Of a stretch of 64,000 nucleotides of DNA, positions 1 through 8,587 are shown piece after piece. The notes below the pieces were generated by a model. It saw only the letters and a program-made list of their open reading frames with translations. It was not told the DNA's origin and did no database searches. Position 1 is the first letter of the stretch, and every line of letters starts with the position of its first letter. The stretch comes from Methylomonas methanica (GTDB taxonomy: Bacteria > Pseudomonadota > Gammaproteobacteria > Methylococcales > Methylomonadaceae). The stretch spans positions 1-64,000 of the forward strand of contig LUUF01000099.1 in assembly GCA_001644045.1 (NCBI GenBank). The letters run 5' to 3'. Made by a program: the position numbers and the translations under genes.

Positions 1-941
1 TTTCCAAGATTTTCAGCGTCGGTAAAAAAACCGTGCCAGAGCGTGGCGCCGTTTTCAATCCGCTCCGGCGTGGCATGACAACTTATCCATCGGCAACCGT
101 GCTCGGGATGCTGCACGCGAAACTCCGCCCGAAACACCTCGCATTGCTGCGCCGATTTAACGATCAGATGTTTGATGGTCGGCAAATCGTCACTATGCGT
201 AACGGCGAATAGCGGTTCGGCATCGTCCAGCACTTGTTCCGGCTCTACCCCCATCAAATCGTAGAGCTTTCTGCTGGCATAAGGTAAACAGGAGCTGCCG
301 TCGGCGCGCAGCAAATATTGATAAATCACGCCCGGCACATTCGCGGTGATCTTTTGCAGATAATCGGCGTTAGCGCGCGCTTGCTCTTCATTGCTTTTCA
401 AACTCTTGAGCATTTGCCAACTCAAAAAAGCAATGATGCTATTGAACGAGAAAAGATTCCAAACAACATTCGCCCAAGGCAACGGATTGTAGGCATACAC
501 TTGGTAATCGACATCGAAGCTGACCCAATGCTGAGTAGCGGCAAAACCCAGCAAAGCCATGCTCAGAATATTGATTGCTATCAGCCAGCCGGCAATCGGA
601 AAATCGAACAAGAACACGCACAATAAGGTATTCAGCGGTGCGAACAATTTACTGCTGGCAATCAGGCCAAACTGGTAAAGTCCGCTGTAGGTGACTATCC
701 AAAATATAACCAGCAGCGATATTGCCCGGGCGACATAGGAAATGCGTTTGCGCCCCAACCATAGCAACCATAAAGTGATTATTGCCAACATCTGAACGGC
801 CATGACCGGCTTCCAGCCCATGAACATAGCTCGCGACAGAGATATTCCGACACTTGGAATACCTACCACACCGGAAACCAGCAGGGTGGCATTTAATAAC
901 TGGTTGCGTAAATCGGCTATATCTTCGTACTTGGTTTTCAT
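1..941 (-). CDS. Membrane-bound PAS-domain sensor protein (5' part only)
   Basis: An open frame starts at the ATG at 941 and runs off the left edge, about 313 codons. The first ~180 residues hold five or six hydrophobic segments with short loops, which looks like an integral-membrane sensory module. A PAS-type domain follows from about residue 195 (ITANVPGVIYQYLLR, then a PAS core ending in WISCHATPERI). Membrane-plus-PAS N-termini of this kind usually precede a histidine kinase or a GGDEF/EAL output domain. The output lies outside the window, so the signalling type cannot be assigned. No convincing ribosome binding site was seen at the start. Confidence 0.7.
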   Translation of the reverse strand, partial: MKTKYEDIADLRNQLLNATLLVSGVVGIPSVGISLSRAMFMGWKPVMAVQMLAIITLWLLWLGRKRISYVARAISLLVIFWIVTYSGLYQFGLIASSKLFAPLNTLLCVFLFDFPIAGWLIAINILSMALLGFAATQHWVSFDVDYQVYAYNPLPWANVVWNLFSFNSIIAFLSWQMLKSLKSNEEQARANADYLQKITANVPGVIYQYLLRADGSSCLPYASRKLYDLMGVEPEQVLDDAEPLFAVTHSDDLPTIKHLIVKSAQQCEVFRAEFRVQHPEHGCRWISCHATPERIENGATLWHGFFTDAENLG

Positions 942-1535
942 AAATTGGGTTCTATTGGCTGACTATCCCCCGCACGAGTAGCGATAAAATCTTGCTTGCC
1001 AATGGATTCGTACATACTCACCACCTCAATCATCTTCGTCGTTTTAAGAAGTTTAGCAGTTACTAAAACCGAGCGAAGCCAAAGCTAAGCAACAAGCCGA
1101 CGCGTGGGTAAGCGAAGATTGGCAGACTGGAATAGAAGCGCCGATGCCTTGCGAAGAGAAAAGACGAGGGCTGGCAACCGGAAAAGATTAGGCTGAGCTA
1201 TAAAGCCCCGCGACAAAACCCAGGCTGTCGAGTTAAGAAATTTTTGTGGATATGGGCTATCGAGAGATAACAAACCGGCTCGCGTCGAAGCCTGAGACTT
1301 GCGTAATATCGGCAAATTTAGCCAAGGCCACAGAGTCCACGTCCTGATGAACCATGCACCCAAAAAATAACGCCGTGGATTGAAAAGTGTTCCGACAAGG
1401 GATTGCGATAGACACGCGCGTCGTCTACCGAAAAAGCTACCGCCGTACTCCTCGGCTTGCCCCATATTCGAGAGCAAGCCGAGGATAAGCCGTCAGGCCG
1501 GACTCGCTGCCTAGCCTGATAAAAACTTACGGGGC
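942..1535. other. Intergenic stretch without a convincing gene
   Basis: About 590 bases separate the PAS sensor from the SulP gene. The longest open frame (1085-1477, minus, 130 codons) has a composition rich in Arg, Leu, Trp and Ser, no recognisable domain and no ribosome binding site, so it is not called as a gene. A perfect inverted repeat lies at 1450-1484. No tRNA, tmRNA, RNase P or other standard RNA was recognised. Confidence 0.5.
1450..1484. repeat. 11-bp perfect inverted repeat
   Basis: CCTCGGCTTGC at 1450-1460 is repeated as GCAAGCCGAGG at 1474-1484 around a 13-base spacer. No T-run follows on either strand, so it does not look like a standard intrinsic terminator. It lies about 50 bases past the stop codon of the SulP gene and could act as an mRNA 3'-end hairpin. 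Confidence 0.5.
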
Positions 1536-3095
1536 CTAATGCCCGGAAGACGAGGTTGGGCAGGAAACGCTAAAACCCTGAATTTCAACCGCGACATTGC
1601 GATCCGCCGCCGCCTGCAAGAAATCCGCGATGGTTTCCATAATATCCAAATCGATGAATTGAGCTTTGGTGCCGTCGATCAATAATTCGACGTCATTAGG
1701 TACTTCATCCAGATATTTACGCAGCAAAGCCTTGTTCAAAAACGAGACGTCCTTATGCAGACGCAACAAGTAATGCGGGCCGTGCTGGGTCAATGTGATC
1801 GCGGCATGGAAATTGGCTTTCAACACGAAGAAGAACCCGCAGGCCATACCAATTGCAATACCTTGCAGTAAATCGGTAAGCAGAATCGCCACAACGGTAA
1901 TCACGAACGGCGCAAACTGGTTCCAGCCCTTGCGGTAAAACTCCACGAACAATGCCGGTTTGGCCAGTTTAAAGCCGGTTTGCAGCAAAATCGCCGCCAA
2001 ACAGGCCAGCGGGATCATGTTCAAATATTTGGCAAAAAACAGCACGCTGACCATCAGTAAAACACCGTGGAAGAAACAAGCTATTCTGGTCTGGCCGCCG
2101 GCATTGATATTGGCCGAACTACGCACGATCACCGCGGTAATCGGCAACCCGCCCATCAAGCCGCTGATCAGATTGCCCAGACCTTGAGCTTTGAGCTCGC
2201 GGTTGGTCGGCGCCACCCGTTTATGCGGATCCAGTTTATCGACCGCTTCCAGACTGAGCAGCGTTTCCAGGCTGGCGATGATCGCGATGGTGCCGGCAAT
2301 GCTGTAGACCTTGGGATTGCTAAAGTAACTAAAATCCGGCAGCCGCAACTGGTTGATAAAATTAGCGGTGCTGCCCAATTCCGGTAGCGAGACCAGGTGT
2401 TTCTCGCCGATCACCAGTTCCGGGGCGAAATACATCGCCAATGAGTTGAAACTGACTCCCCAAATTACCGCCAATAGCGGCCCCGGAATCAGCTTTAACG
2501 CTTTGAATTGTTTGATGAAGCCGCTATCCCAAACAATCAGAATCAACAGGGCCACGATACTGACCAAGGTAACGCCGGGGGTAATCCCCTCCAACGCCTC
2601 GGAAAATTCGAAGAAGCTCGATTCGGCGGTTTCCTGCATGTAGCTTTCGTCGCCTTCAAAACTGGTATCGAAACCGGTGGCATGCGGGGTTTGTTTGATG
2701 ATCAAAATTACGCCGATAGCCGCCAGCATGCCTTTAATCACCGATGCCGGAAAAAATGCGCCTATCACCCCGGCTTTTAAAAAACCCAGCATAATTTGCA
2801 AACCGCCGGCCATCACCACGCTTAGCAAAAAGCCGCCAAAACCGCCCAGGGTTTCGATGGCGTCAAACACGATTACCGTCAGACCGGCGGCCGGTCCGGA
2901 AACGCTGAGTTGGGAGCCGCTGGCCCAGGACACCAGAATACCGCCAACCAAGCCGGCGATAATGCCTGAAAACAGCGGCGCGCCCGATGCCAACGCCACC
3001 CCCAAACACAAGGGCAAAGCCACCAGGAACACCACGATGCTGGCCGGCAAGTCCTGGTGCAGATGTTTCAAATAATAATTCAGTTGAGATGTCAT
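1536..3095 (-). CDS. SulP-family anion (probable bicarbonate) transporter
   Basis: Integral inner-membrane carrier of the SulP (SLC26-like) family, about 519 residues. The N-terminus (DLPASIVVFLVALPLCLGVA) and the segment GLISGLMGGLPITAVIVRSS are typical. Around residues 290-320 a family-like segment (ASLETLLSLEAVDKLDPHKR) is followed by GNLISGLMGG. A short STAS-like tail (LLIDGTKAQFIDLDIMETI) ends the protein. SulP proteins carry sulfate, bicarbonate or other anions. The adjacent upstream carbonic anhydrase and DAB genes point to bicarbonate, which is inference. An in-frame TTG at 3116 would add seven residues, but the ATG at 3095 is the more natural start. Neither has a clear Shine-Dalgarno. 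Confidence 0.88.
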   Translation of the reverse strand: MTSQLNYYLKHLHQDLPASIVVFLVALPLCLGVALASGAPLFSGIIAGLVGGILVSWASGSQLSVSGPAAGLTVIVFDAIETLGGFGGFLLSVVMAGGLQIMLGFLKAGVIGAFFPASVIKGMLAAIGVILIIKQTPHATGFDTSFEGDESYMQETAESSFFEFSEALEGITPGVTLVSIVALLILIVWDSGFIKQFKALKLIPGPLLAVIWGVSFNSLAMYFAPELVIGEKHLVSLPELGSTANFINQLRLPDFSYFSNPKVYSIAGTIAIIASLETLLSLEAVDKLDPHKRVAPTNRELKAQGLGNLISGLMGGLPITAVIVRSSANINAGGQTRIACFFHGVLLMVSVLFFAKYLNMIPLACLAAILLQTGFKLAKPALFVEFYRKGWNQFAPFVITVVAILLTDLLQGIAIGMACGFFFVLKANFHAAITLTQHGPHYLLRLHKDVSFLNKALLRKYLDEVPNDVELLIDGTKAQFIDLDIMETIADFLQAAADRNVAVEIQGFSVSCPTSSSGH

Positions 3096-3127
3096 TGGTT
3101 TACTCAGTAATGTCAAAAGCTCGAAGA

Positions 3128-3760
3128 CTAATCGGCGTAACGGTAAATCGGATTGATTTGGGTGTTGTGGTCGAGTTTGATCAATTCGCTAATCAAGCCG
3201 TCGTTCAGACCGTATACCCAGCCGTGCAGCGTAGGTTTATGACCATGTTTCCAAGCTGACTGAATAATCGAGGTATGAGCCAGGCGATAAACTTGTTCGA
3301 TGATGTTCAGCTCAATCAAGCGATCGGTCTTTTTCGCCGGATCTATCGACTCCAGTTCCTCCTGGTGTAAGCGGTATACGTCTTTAATATGCAGCAACCA
3401 TTTGTTGGCGATCACCAAATCGGCTTTTTGCGGCTGGAGGGCGGCCTTCACGCCGCCGCAGCCGTAATGGCCGCAAACGATGACATGCTTAACTTTTAAG
3501 ACCGAAATAGCGTATTGCACGACGCTCAGGCAATTGAAATCGGTAGTGATGACCTGATTGGCAATATTGCGGTGCACAAAAATTTCACCGGGCTTGGCGT
3601 TGACGACTGTCTCCGCCGGCACCCGGCTATCCGCACAGCCAATCCACAAAAAATCCGGCTTTTGTTCCTTGGCCAGCTGTACAAAAAACTCCGGGTCTTT
3701 TCTGCTGACCTCTTCCGACCAGGCTTTGTTTTCAAGCAGTAATTTCGTAGGTGTAATCAT
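3128..3760 (-). CDS. can: Beta-class carbonic anhydrase
   Basis: Cytosolic zinc enzyme interconverting CO2 and bicarbonate, 210 residues. The zinc ligand motifs are visible: CADSR near residue 40 and HYGCGG (HxxC) near residue 100, together with the usual GEIFVHRNIAN segment. The ATG at 3760 is chosen because AAGGACG lies just upstream and the family starts close to this point; an in-frame extension to 3823 has no ribosome binding site. It lies 12-32 bases before the SulP gene and 148 bases after the NuoM-like gene, all on the same strand. This fits a role in supplying or trapping bicarbonate. Confidence 0.93.
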   Translation of the reverse strand: MITPTKLLLENKAWSEEVSRKDPEFFVQLAKEQKPDFLWIGCADSRVPAETVVNAKPGEIFVHRNIANQVITTDFNCLSVVQYAISVLKVKHVIVCGHYGCGGVKAALQPQKADLVIANKWLLHIKDVYRLHQEELESIDPAKKTDRLIELNIIEQVYRLAHTSIIQSAWKHGHKPTLHGWVYGLNDGLISELIKLDHNTQINPIYRYAD

Positions 3761-3908
3761 AATTGGCGTCCTTATTTTTTTGTAACTACGTGTTCTAGAG
3801 CGTATCCGGAACGGATTGTTCAAAAGAGCATAGCTTTATGCGGCAATACTATATCGAATCGAAACTATATGGCAATCGCTTTACGGCCAGAATCAGACTA
3901 AATCCAAT

Positions 3909-5483
3909 TTATATCGAACCATCTGTCTCTGCCGGCATACCTAAACTCGTGGGGCGATGTGCGTGTCTCGCTTCGGCGATCAATTGCGTGGTGGCATTTA
4001 ATCGCTGCGACCATGCCTGCAAACTGGTTTCCTGCCAAGACAACAGCCACTGCGGATACAGGCCTATCGCCAATACCAGCAGCGCCGGCACGACCAGCAG
4101 TGCCAACTCGCGTGGGCGCAGATCCTGGGCTCTGGCGACGCTGTCATGTACAACCGGACCAAAGAATGCCCTTCTGACAAAACCCAGCATATACGCCGCA
4201 CCCAATACCGCGCCGAACAAAGCCACCATCGCCAGCGCCGGATAGGCTTGCAATGCGCCGAGAATCATCAGCAATTCCGCCGGAAAGCCATTGGTACCGG
4301 GCACGCCGATGCTGGACAATGCGAATACAAAAAATAAGACGGTCAGGCGCGGCATGGGCTTGGCTAAGCCGCCGAGATGAACCAGATCGGTACTACCCAA
4401 GCGTTGCTGGATCATACCGGCGATTAGCATCAGGCTGCCGGCGACGATGCCGAAATTCAGCAACTGCAGGACCGCGCCCTGCAAACCTTGCAGATTAAAC
4501 GCGGCGATACCGACAATCACCAGGCCGACATGACTAATGCTGGAATAAGCCAACAAGCGGCGCAGATTGGTTTGCTGCAACGCGATCAAGGCGCCGTAAA
4601 TCAGCGTCACCGCACCGAGTATCGCCAACAGCCAGCGATGCTCCAGCGCAGCTTGCGGCGCCAGCGGTATCGCAAAACGGATAATGCCGTAAACACCCAG
4701 TTTCAAGCCGACCAACAAGGCGCTAAGAAAAGTCGGCGCCTCCATCGCTGTCGTCGGCAACCAAGTGTGAAACGGCAGCAGCGGCGCTTTTACCGCAAAC
4801 CCCAAAACCAGCAATAAAAAAATCAGACCCTGTGCTGCCTCAGGTATCGGCGTATTCAGTAACACCGGCAGGCTAAAAGCCAAATCCTGCGGAATCGCTC
4901 CGCCGGTATATTCGGCGTGATTAATCGCCAACAAAATAATCCCGAACAGCAAGGGCACACCGCCGAACAACATATACAAGATATATTTCATCGCCGCGTG
5001 CCGCCGTTCGGCACCGATACCCCATAAGCCGATCAAAAAGAAAATCGGCGGCAAGGTCAGCTCCCAAAACAAGAAGAACAAGGCTAAATCCAACGCGGTA
5101 AACACACCGATAGTCACGCTTTCCAGCGCCAGCATCAACGCTAGTTGAAAGCGGTTTAACTGCCGCACGCTGTTCCAGCTTGCCAGCAAGGCCATCAGAG
5201 TCAGCAAGGCGGTGATCGGCAAAAACAGGATCGAGATGCCGTCCACGCCGAGTTGATAGTGAATATTAAGTCCGGGTATCCAGGGATAGTCTTCCAGTAA
5301 CTGAAAATCGCCGCGCGCTGTATCGAAAACCCAAGCCGCGGCAACGGTAAACAGCAATTCCACAACGGCAACCAACACTGCGCCGCGCTTGGCTAATCGG
5401 CTATCCCGGATAAATGCCAGCGACAACGCCCCCAATAGCGGCCAGGCCAGACACAAGGACAGTAAAGGAAAACTATCAGTCAT
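3909..5483 (-). CDS. NuoM/MrpD-like antiporter-type membrane subunit (copy 1 of 3)
   Basis: Proton-conducting membrane protein of the complex I NuoM / Mrp antiporter superfamily, 524 residues, about 14 hydrophobic segments. All four charged residues typical of the proton path are present: Glu141 in FWELTLPP, Lys232 in AVKAPLLPFH, Lys261 in VGLKLGVYG and Glu403 in GTNGFPAELL. It overlaps the preceding NuoM-like gene by 8 bases (ATGACTGA), which suggests translational coupling. No other complex I genes (nuoA-K) are nearby, so it is not part of a standard respiratory NADH dehydrogenase. Its place after DabA and DabB suggests it belongs to the DIC machinery. Confidence 0.88.
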   Translation of the reverse strand: MTDSFPLLSLCLAWPLLGALSLAFIRDSRLAKRGAVLVAVVELLFTVAAAWVFDTARGDFQLLEDYPWIPGLNIHYQLGVDGISILFLPITALLTLMALLASWNSVRQLNRFQLALMLALESVTIGVFTALDLALFFLFWELTLPPIFFLIGLWGIGAERRHAAMKYILYMLFGGVPLLFGIILLAINHAEYTGGAIPQDLAFSLPVLLNTPIPEAAQGLIFLLLVLGFAVKAPLLPFHTWLPTTAMEAPTFLSALLVGLKLGVYGIIRFAIPLAPQAALEHRWLLAILGAVTLIYGALIALQQTNLRRLLAYSSISHVGLVIVGIAAFNLQGLQGAVLQLLNFGIVAGSLMLIAGMIQQRLGSTDLVHLGGLAKPMPRLTVLFFVFALSSIGVPGTNGFPAELLMILGALQAYPALAMVALFGAVLGAAYMLGFVRRAFFGPVVHDSVARAQDLRPRELALLVVPALLVLAIGLYPQWLLSWQETSLQAWSQRLNATTQLIAEARHAHRPTSLGMPAETDGSI

Positions 5484-7017
5484 GGTGCGGGCCGTTCATG
5501 TGGTGGCTGTGATGTTCCGGATAATGTTCGCCGATTTCCTTGGCTTCCTGATCGATAAATTTCAACCAGGGCGTGGTGTAAAAACCGGTGCCTATCAGCA
5601 AGCCGCAAATGGTCACGGCGATAATCCGCTCCTTTAATACCGGATGATGAATGCTGCCGTAGGGCTGCACGACGCGTTGGGGATGGGCGATGAACAGCCG
5701 TTGAAAAGCCCAGAGCAGAAAAGCCGCCCCCAGCACGTTACCCAGCAAAATCGCAATCGCAATATACCAACCGTGTTCCTCGATGGTGCCCTCGATCAGC
5801 AAATGCGCCGCATCGAAACCCGGCGTACCAGGCATGACCATGGTGCTGAGCGCGGAAATCAAAAACAGCAAGGCGATAGTCGAATTGGTCTCGAACAAAC
5901 CGCCCAGGCGCGGCAAAAACGAAGTGCGGGTGCGTTCGTAAATCAAACCGATACTGAACAACATGCCGGCCGTGGCCAGACCATACGCTATCGACAACAG
6001 AATGCTGCCTTCCAGCGCAAAATCGTTGAAGGAGAACACGCCTATCGCCAGCATACCGGTATGACTGATCACCGCAAACGCCAGCAGCCGGCGCATATTG
6101 ATCTGCATCAGCGCCAGCAAGGCGCCGTAAAAGATGCCGATCAAGCCCAGATCGACCACAAAATGCACCCATTGCTCGGCCGCGCCCGGTACCAGCGGCA
6201 AAATGAAACGGATCAAGGCGTAAATGCCCAGCTTCAGGCCGGTCAGAAAAATTGCCGCGCTGGCGGCGGTGCCGTGCTCGGCCAACAAGGGTAACCAGGC
6301 ATGAAACGGAAACAGCGGCATGCGGATCGCAAAGCCGAAAAACAGCAAGATAAAAATCAGGGTTTCGTTGGGAATTGCCAGGTTGTGATGCTTCAAGGTC
6401 AACCAATCGAAGCTTAACTCCAAGCCGTTTTGCGCCAGTCCAAAGCTCAGCAAAATAAAGCCGGCCAGACTCATCGCCAAACCGGACAGCCAGTATTGCA
6501 ACACTGATTTAACCACCTGGTTGCGCTGTTTACCGGTACCGGCAAACACCGTCAATAGCACCACAGGCACCAGTTCCAGCAAACACCAGAACCAGAATTG
6601 CAGCGTGTTTAGCGCGGCAAACGCGCCGATTAAAATGCCTTGATAGGCCAGCAGGCAGGCGATGAACAGGCGGTCGTTACGATGCCGGGTGATCAGGGTA
6701 TAGACCAGTGCCAGCAAACCTAAAATCGCCGTCAGCGGAATAAACAGAATATTGGTACCGTCCACACCAACCCGATAGTTCATCCCCAGCAATCGAAAAT
6801 GTTCGGCAAGATGAATGCCGGGCGATTCCGAATCGAATATCAGCAATAGATAAATACTCAGCAACACGTTCAGCAACGCGCCGCCAAAGGCCAGCCGCAC
6901 GCTATAAATCGGCTTGGCGAACACCACCGCCAACATGGCCAGCAGCGGCACCAGCGTCAACACAGTCAAAAGCGGCACAGCGGCCACTGCCTGCCAGAAA
7001 ACAATAGGGGTATTCAT
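5476..7017 (-). CDS. Divergent NuoM-like membrane subunit (copy 2) with altered proton-path residues
   Basis: 513 residues, NuoM-like topology, but the usual charged residues are changed. The conserved Lys of the first half-channel is Arg232 (AIRMPLFPFH). The TM12 Glu is missing, replaced by GFDAAHLL around 401-407. The TM5 Glu is displaced, appearing as Glu148 in CLLELVPV rather than in an FWE motif. Lys262 (GLKLGIYA) is kept. The C-terminus is His-rich (EHYPEHHSHHMNGPHHD), a possible metal-binding tail. The start overlaps the DabB stop as ATGA at 7014-7017. It may be a structural or regulatory subunit rather than an active proton channel, which is inference. Confidence 0.85.
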   Translation of the reverse strand: MNTPIVFWQAVAAVPLLTVLTLVPLLAMLAVVFAKPIYSVRLAFGGALLNVLLSIYLLLIFDSESPGIHLAEHFRLLGMNYRVGVDGTNILFIPLTAILGLLALVYTLITRHRNDRLFIACLLAYQGILIGAFAALNTLQFWFWCLLELVPVVLLTVFAGTGKQRNQVVKSVLQYWLSGLAMSLAGFILLSFGLAQNGLELSFDWLTLKHHNLAIPNETLIFILLFFGFAIRMPLFPFHAWLPLLAEHGTAASAAIFLTGLKLGIYALIRFILPLVPGAAEQWVHFVVDLGLIGIFYGALLALMQINMRRLLAFAVISHTGMLAIGVFSFNDFALEGSILLSIAYGLATAGMLFSIGLIYERTRTSFLPRLGGLFETNSTIALLFLISALSTMVMPGTPGFDAAHLLIEGTIEEHGWYIAIAILLGNVLGAAFLLWAFQRLFIAHPQRVVQPYGSIHHPVLKERIIAVTICGLLIGTGFYTTPWLKFIDQEAKEIGEHYPEHHSHHMNGPHHD

Positions 7018-8585
7018 CGGTATCCCAGCGCTACCATCAAGGTGATCAACACAAACAACGCCAGATAGCGCGGCTGTAACAATAATTGCTCGAAACGGTT
7101 GGCGGCATGCCCCAAACGCCGACCGAGCCGAATCGAATCGCGGCCGATGCCGCGCAGAATAAAGTGATATTCAAACCAGTTCAGCAGGGCTGCGGTCCAT
7201 TGCGCCAGTTTGCCGGCCAAGCCACTGCCTTGCGCAAAACTATCTTCCTGGCTATCCAGATTGGCGCCCATTTTCTGTTCTTCCCACTGCGCCAAGGACG
7301 ACACTGCCCTGATAGCCGGGGCCGGCGCGCCCAGGGCCGTATCGACGATATGTTCGTCGATATAGCGCACATCCTTGGCCAGCCTCAACACCGGTTTGAC
7401 CAACAGCCAGTCCATGGCCGGTTCCAGCCAGCCGCGCTGTAAGGACGCGATAAACGCCCAGCGGCAATTCGCCAGCGCCGGCGCCACCGGCCGGATAGGT
7501 TGTCCATGAGTGTTGTGCAAGATGGAGGGTGCGGTTAGCAATAAATAGCAACGCACCACCGCATGCGCGCAAAGATGCCAGGCCGCTAAAGTCCAAAAGC
7601 CCAGCCCGCATTCGACAAACATCAAACCCAGTTGCGCGGACGTGGCAAAAATCTGCGAACTTTTAATATCGGTCTGACTCAGGCCCACCCAATGGCTGTA
7701 AATCGCTGTCAATGCGCCAATCACGGTCAATAGCAGCATGGCCAACGGCGCCTGCACAAACAAGGGCTGCAATTGAATGATTAAAAACACGCCGGCATGA
7801 ATCATCGCCCCGCCGTAGAAAATGGCGCTGGACGGCGTCGGCCCTTCCATCGCCCGCGCCAGCCAGGGTGTGAACGGAATCTGCGCGGATTTGGCAAATG
7901 CCGCCACGGCAAAACTCAAGGCCAGCAAAGTGGCGTCGCCCGCTTCCAGATCGGCCGCGCTGTTGTTGATCGTTTGCCAGTCGGCATTTTCCAGCCAGGC
8001 CAAGGCCAGGCCAATGGCCAGAATAAAGCCGCCGTCGCCGATGCGATTGGTCACAAATACCCGCGTGGCGTTATGCGCGGCAATGGGGCGGTCGTAGGCA
8101 TAGGCAATCAGCCAGTAAGAACAAACCCCGGCGATCTCCCAGGCAATAAAGGTAAACACCGCGTTGCCGGACAACACCAACAGCAGCATCGCCGCCGCAA
8201 ATAGATTCAGGATGAAAAAGAAGCGGTAGAAACCAGTCTCGCGGTGCAGGTAATTCACCGAGAAACGTATCGCCACCAGCAGCAGCAAGGAAAACAAACT
8301 CGCCAAAATCAGATTGAAGCCGCCGGTGGCTAATGTGTAGTCTATGGTCAGCGTGCCGCTGCGCAGCCAGGTACCGTACGACACCGAGTCGGGAAGTTGG
8401 CCGGATAAATCGGCTATCAATAAACCTAGGGCCGTCAGCACCGACAGGCCGATAGCCGTTAAGGCCAGCCGGGCCGTGGTTTTCTCGCCGGCCTCGCCGT
8501 CGACAATTCGGCAAAAATGCAGGCCGCCGATCAGCAGCGCGGCCAATAACGGAAACAAGGGAATAAGGGTTACGTAGGCAGCCAT
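7014..8585 (-). CDS. dabB: DabB-type NuoL-like subunit of the DIC accumulation complex
   Basis: 523-residue membrane protein of the NuoL/DabB family, the partner of DabA in energy-coupled inorganic carbon uptake. Key motifs are FIAWEIAGVCSYWLI (TM5 Glu), FAKSAQIPFTPWL (Lys) and AMEGPTPSSAIF. The C-terminal third (VRYIDEHIVD and a final hydrophobic helix) resembles the lateral-helix tail of NuoL, while the usual NuoL TM11-14 core looks shortened. The ATG at 8585 is chosen because GGGAG precedes it and it sits 2 bases after the DabA stop; a longer frame to 8660 lies inside dabA. The end overlaps the next gene as ATGA. Confidence 0.85.
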   Translation of the reverse strand: MAAYVTLIPLFPLLAALLIGGLHFCRIVDGEAGEKTTARLALTAIGLSVLTALGLLIADLSGQLPDSVSYGTWLRSGTLTIDYTLATGGFNLILASLFSLLLLVAIRFSVNYLHRETGFYRFFFILNLFAAAMLLLVLSGNAVFTFIAWEIAGVCSYWLIAYAYDRPIAAHNATRVFVTNRIGDGGFILAIGLALAWLENADWQTINNSAADLEAGDATLLALSFAVAAFAKSAQIPFTPWLARAMEGPTPSSAIFYGGAMIHAGVFLIIQLQPLFVQAPLAMLLLTVIGALTAIYSHWVGLSQTDIKSSQIFATSAQLGLMFVECGLGFWTLAAWHLCAHAVVRCYLLLTAPSILHNTHGQPIRPVAPALANCRWAFIASLQRGWLEPAMDWLLVKPVLRLAKDVRYIDEHIVDTALGAPAPAIRAVSSLAQWEEQKMGANLDSQEDSFAQGSGLAGKLAQWTAALLNWFEYHFILRGIGRDSIRLGRRLGHAANRFEQLLLQPRYLALFVLITLMVALGYR

Positions 8586-8587
8586 AC

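Noticed and set aside
1085-1477. 130-codon frame in the gap beside the SulP gene
   Set aside because: No ribosome site, no recognisable domain, odd composition; kept only as an unexplained stretch.
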